From positions 1 through 5,958 of the forward strand of contig DCTG01000180.1 of the NCBI GenBank assembly GCA_002329245.1: 5,958 bases of DNA, read 5' to 3'. The DNA comes from Clostridiales bacterium UBA1446. Its GTDB lineage: Bacteria; Bacillota; Clostridia; Oscillospirales; Oscillospiraceae. A program made the translations under genes and the position numbers. Below, one piece after another: positions 4,112 through 5,958 of the stretch; position 1 is the first letter of the stretch, and each line of letters starts with the position of its first letter. Under the pieces are notes generated by a model that was not told the origin of the DNA, did not search any database, and saw only the letters and a list, made by a program, of their open reading frames with translations.

Positions 4112-5143
4112 ATGAAAAAGACACTGGCTTTTCTCTTGGCGCTCACCCTCTGTCTCGGCATGGCAGCCTGCAGCCCGGGCGCTTCTTCCCCACCCGGAAC
4201 CACTGCTCCCGCGGAAACCACGACGCCGGCCGCAGGCGATACCGGCGCCCCTTCTTCCAAACCGATCACCATCCGTCTTTCCGGCGCGTTTGCGGAAGGC
4301 TCCGACCACTACTATTACTTTGAAACCTTCTGCAAATCCGTAAGCGAGCGTTCCGGTGGCAGCGTGACGGTTGTCTGGGGACACGGTCCCGAGGCCATTC
4401 CCACCGACCAGATTGCGGAGGCGATGCAAAACGGGATTGTGGAGCTCGTTTATACCCCCATTGCCTATGTGGTTACGGTAGCACCCGGCCTGGCAGGACT
4501 GAAGCTGACCGATCCCGCGACGATGCGCGAAAGCGGCGGCGTGGACTACGTGGATTCCATCACCTCGGATGTGCTCAAGGCGCACTATCTCGCCCGCACC
4601 CAGGACGGCAGCTACTTCGTACTGGGGCTGAACAAAGAAGTCTCCTCCGTCGTGGAGCTGAAAGGCCTGACCATCCGCGGCACCTCCGCCACGAAGCCCC
4701 TTATCGCGTCCGTGGACGCCGAAATGGTGACCATGGGCTGGGCCGACGTCTACCAGGCGCTTGAGAAGAACGTGGTGCAGGGAGCCGGCGGCACGCTGAA
4801 AGACTTTGTGGACAACGATCTGGGCAAGGTGCTCAAAACGTTGCTCATGCCCGGCGTATTCAACTCCGACTCCTCCCTCCTGATCGCGAACCATGTGTGG
4901 GAGAAATTGGACGAAGTGCAGAAGGACGCCATCACGCAAAGCGCCATCGACTGGGAGAAAGACTCGCTGAACCACAACCAGACCTTCAACAAGGAAAACA
5001 TTTCGATTCTTGAACAAGCCGGCGTCGTCGTGGTAGACTTGGGAGAAACCTATAAAGCCGGCGCGTATGACGCCGCCTGGGCCGAGGTCGCTGCGGCGGA
5101 CGCGGAAGTCGCCGAGCAGCTGAGATCCTTCTCGGGCACCTAA
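4112..5143 (+). CDS. dctP: TRAP transporter substrate-binding lipoprotein (DctP type)
   Basis: The 343-residue precursor begins with a lipoprotein signal, MKKTLAFLLALTLCLGMAAC; Cys20 is the expected lipidation site and anchors the receptor outside the membrane, as in Gram-positive bacteria. A Ser/Thr/Pro/Ala-rich linker (21-48) precedes a two-lobed binding domain (from about 51, ITIRLSGAFAEGSDH). Family landmarks include DQIAEAMQNGIVELVYTPIA (99-118), ELKGLTIRGTS (182-192) with Arg189 at the position of the conserved arginine that grips the ligand carboxylate, and GWADVYQALEKNVVQGAGG (209-227), where most relatives read GVVDG. It captures the substrate and hands it to DctQM. The Arg supports a carboxylate ligand but does not identify it. 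It lies 87 bp after dctM with a strong ribosome binding site. Met at -3 of the lipobox is slightly unusual. Confidence 0.95.
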   Translation: MKKTLAFLLALTLCLGMAACSPGASSPPGTTAPAETTTPAAGDTGAPSSKPITIRLSGAFAEGSDHYYYFETFCKSVSERSGGSVTVVWGHGPEAIPTDQIAEAMQNGIVELVYTPIAYVVTVAPGLAGLKLTDPATMRESGGVDYVDSITSDVLKAHYLARTQDGSYFVLGLNKEVSSVVELKGLTIRGTSATKPLIASVDAEMVTMGWADVYQALEKNVVQGAGGTLKDFVDNDLGKVLKTLLMPGVFNSDSSLLIANHVWEKLDEVQKDAITQSAIDWEKDSLNHNQTFNKENISILEQAGVVVVDLGETYKAGAYDAAWAEVAAADAEVAEQLRSFSGT

Positions 5144-5198
5144 GGGTTTCTAAACAGTCATTCGGTTTGCTTTCTTCTTCTCTTTTCACCAAGGAGAC

Positions 5199-5240
5199 GG
5201 GGCGTGTCTTACAAACCTTTCGCCGAGGCACGCCCCTTTC
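5199..5240 (+). terminator. Strong hairpin after dctP, probable operon terminator or attenuator
   Basis: GGGGCGTG (5199-5206) pairs perfectly with CACGCCCC (5229-5236). Four further pairs (two G-U) extend it inward to 5210/5225, leaving a 14-nt loop. It is followed by TTTCTCC, a short and imperfect U-tract. The stem is the strongest in the window. It probably ends or reduces TRAP transcription before the flavoprotein gene, though the weak tail leaves read-through possible. Confidence 0.6.
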
Positions 5241-5276
5241 TCCGCACACAATTGAAAACACATCCGGATACCGGCC

Positions 5277-5307
5277 ACCGCCCGGATTATCAGGCGGCGG
5301 TTTTCTT
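5277..5307 (+). terminator. Second terminator-like hairpin, upstream of the OYE-family gene
   Basis: ACCGCC (5277-5282) pairs with GGCGGT (5296-5301) around a 13-nt loop and runs into TTTTCTT (5301-5307). The stem is short but GC-rich and the tail is better than that of the previous hairpin. Together they could form a tandem terminator. Confidence 0.5.
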
Positions 5308-5319
5308 ACCAAATCCGGG
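5281..5319 (+). promoter_or_regulatory. Alternative hairpin that competes with the second terminator
   Basis: CCCGGATT (5281-5288) and AATCCGGG (5312-5319) are a perfect 8-bp inverted repeat around 23 nt. The 5' arm uses bases 5281-5282 of the terminator stem, so the two cannot form together. CCGGAT (5282-5287) can also pair with ATCCGG at 5262-5267. This is the shape of an attenuator with competing structures, though no known riboswitch class was recognised. Confidence 0.35.
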
Positions 5320-5321
5320 TA

Positions 5322-5330
5322 TGGTATATC
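5322..5330 (+). promoter_or_regulatory. Possible extended -10 for the OYE-family gene
   Basis: TGG-TATATC has the TGn extension and a 4/6 hexamer. The -35 hexamer at 17 nt spacing (TTTCTT, 5302-5307) is poor. The transcript would start near 5337, just ahead of the ribosome binding site. If real, the flavoprotein gene has its own nearly leaderless promoter independent of the upstream hairpins. Confidence 0.3.
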
Positions 5331-5338
5331 ACATTGAA

Positions 5339-5344
5339 AAGGAG
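5339..5344 (+). promoter_or_regulatory. Ribosome binding site of the OYE-family gene
   Basis: AAGGAG lies 10 nt before ATG 5355. The 8-mer AAGGAGAC here (5339-5346) also occurs at 5191-5198. Confidence 0.75.
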
Positions 5345-5354
5345 ACACCCCATT

Positions 5355-5958
5355 ATGAACCCCTATTTTCCCCATCTCTTTGCACCGATCAAGGTCGGTT
5401 CCGTCACCCTGCGAAACCGCATCGTCGCGGCCCCCTCTTCCCAGGGCGACGTCGAAAACGACGGAACCTTGGGCAAGCACAACATCGCGTACTACGGCCG
5501 CAAGGCTAAGGGCGGCGCGGCGCTTGTCACGGTAGGCGACGGAATTATACATCCCACCGGACAAAACCACCCGAAGCAGGTGCTTTTATACCGCGACGCC
5601 TGCCTGCCCAGCCTGGTGCGCTGCGCGGAGGAAATCCATAAATACGGCGCTTTGGCTTCCTATGAGCTATCCCATGGCGGCATTGTCTGCGACCCGCAAT
5701 TCATCGGCGGACGCAGGCCTTTGGGCCCCTCCGAGGTCCCGGTGGTCATCGGCTTCCAGACGAACAACCCCGTGGAAATCCTCTCCGAGGCCATGACCGA
5801 GGAAATGATGACGGAAATCGCCGAAGCATACGCCGATTGCGCCGCGCGCGTCAAGAAGGCGGGCTTCGATATGGTGATGATTCACGCAGCGCACGGCTGG
5901 CTCATCGGTCAGTTTTTCTCCCCCTATACCAACAAGCGCACCGACAAATACGGCGGGG
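5355..5958 (+). CDS. Old Yellow Enzyme-family NADH:flavin oxidoreductase, enoate-reductase-like (N-terminal 201 residues, runs off window)
   Basis: The fragment starts MNPYFPHLFAPIKVGSVTLR-NRIVAAP, the FMN-barrel opening of the OYE family. It continues with GGAALVTVGDGIIH (53-66), YELSHGG (103-109) and the signature MIHAAHGWLIGQFFSPYTN-KRTDKYGG (175-201). His177 and His180 of HAAH are the expected pair that hydrogen-bonds the substrate carbonyl or carboxylate. Family members reduce activated C=C bonds of unsaturated acids, enones or related compounds using NAD(P)H through FMN. Anaerobic relatives (2-enoate reductases, bile-acid BaiCD/BaiH type) add a Fe-S cluster and an FAD/NAD domain after the barrel; that part lies outside the window, so the full architecture is unknown. 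Glu104 stands where many OYEs have Gln. Placed 211 bp after the TRAP genes on the same strand, it is a good candidate to act on the imported acid. Confidence 0.93.
   Translation, partial: MNPYFPHLFAPIKVGSVTLRNRIVAAPSSQGDVENDGTLGKHNIAYYGRKAKGGAALVTVGDGIIHPTGQNHPKQVLLYRDACLPSLVRCAEEIHKYGALASYELSHGGIVCDPQFIGGRRPLGPSEVPVVIGFQTNNPVEILSEAMTEEMMTEIAEAYADCAARVKKAGFDMVMIHAAHGWLIGQFFSPYTNKRTDKYGG

Noticed and set aside
4070..5017. Long minus-strand ORF (315 codons) antisense to dctP
   Set aside because: The translation is rich in Gly, His, Val and Arg with no recognisable domain, and it mirrors the codon pattern of dctP. A GC-rich shadow frame.
5144..5354. A known riboswitch (FMN, TPP, cobalamin, glycine) before the flavoprotein gene
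   Set aside because: None of the conserved core sequences of these classes was recognised by eye. Only competing stems are supported.

Overview
The window looks like chromosomal DNA of an anaerobic, moderately GC-rich Firmicute, perhaps from the clostridial Oscillospiraceae or a relative. This is inferred from strong AGGAG-type ribosome binding sites, sigma-A-like promoters, a two-subunit oxygen-labile class I fumarase, a lipoprotein-type TRAP binding protein, and an Old Yellow Enzyme (OYE) family flavoprotein of the kind common in anaerobes. No mobile element, CRISPR array, tRNA or rRNA was seen.

Layout. The minus strand, read right to left, carries a Crp/Fnr-family regulator (1890-1144), an intrinsic terminator (1163-1126), and then the alpha (1012-167) and beta (165-1, cut by the window edge) subunits of a class I Fe-S hydro-lyase of the fumarase / L-tartrate dehydratase type. 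The plus strand carries a tripartite TRAP transporter: dctQ (2151-2705), dctM (2705-4024) and dctP (4112-5143). A 211-bp gap rich in hairpins follows, then the first 201 codons of an OYE-family enoate reductase-like protein (5355 to the window end).

Control. The 260-bp divergent region (1891-2150) is the most informative non-coding stretch. It holds a near-consensus promoter for the regulator (TTGACT-N17-TACAAT, minus strand) and an extended -10 promoter for the TRAP genes (TGC-TATACT). It also holds two 16-bp TGT-N10-ACA dyads of Crp-site size. One is centred at about -41.5 from the predicted TRAP start, the classical class II activator position, and at about -60.5 from the regulator start. 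The other lies just downstream of the TRAP start. The fumarase promoter has a similar ATGCTAT extended -10 and a 14-bp inverted repeat near its -35 position.

Working model (inference). An organic-acid-responsive Crp/Fnr regulator controls uptake of a carboxylate by the TRAP system. The OYE-like enzyme (reduction of an activated C=C bond) and the hydro-lyase (hydration/dehydration of a C4 acid) would process it, possibly as an anaerobic electron acceptor. The regulator lacks the Arg-Ser of the cAMP pocket, the Fnr cysteine cluster and two of the three classical DNA-contact residues, so both effector and operator are probably unusual. The substrate cannot be read from the sequence.
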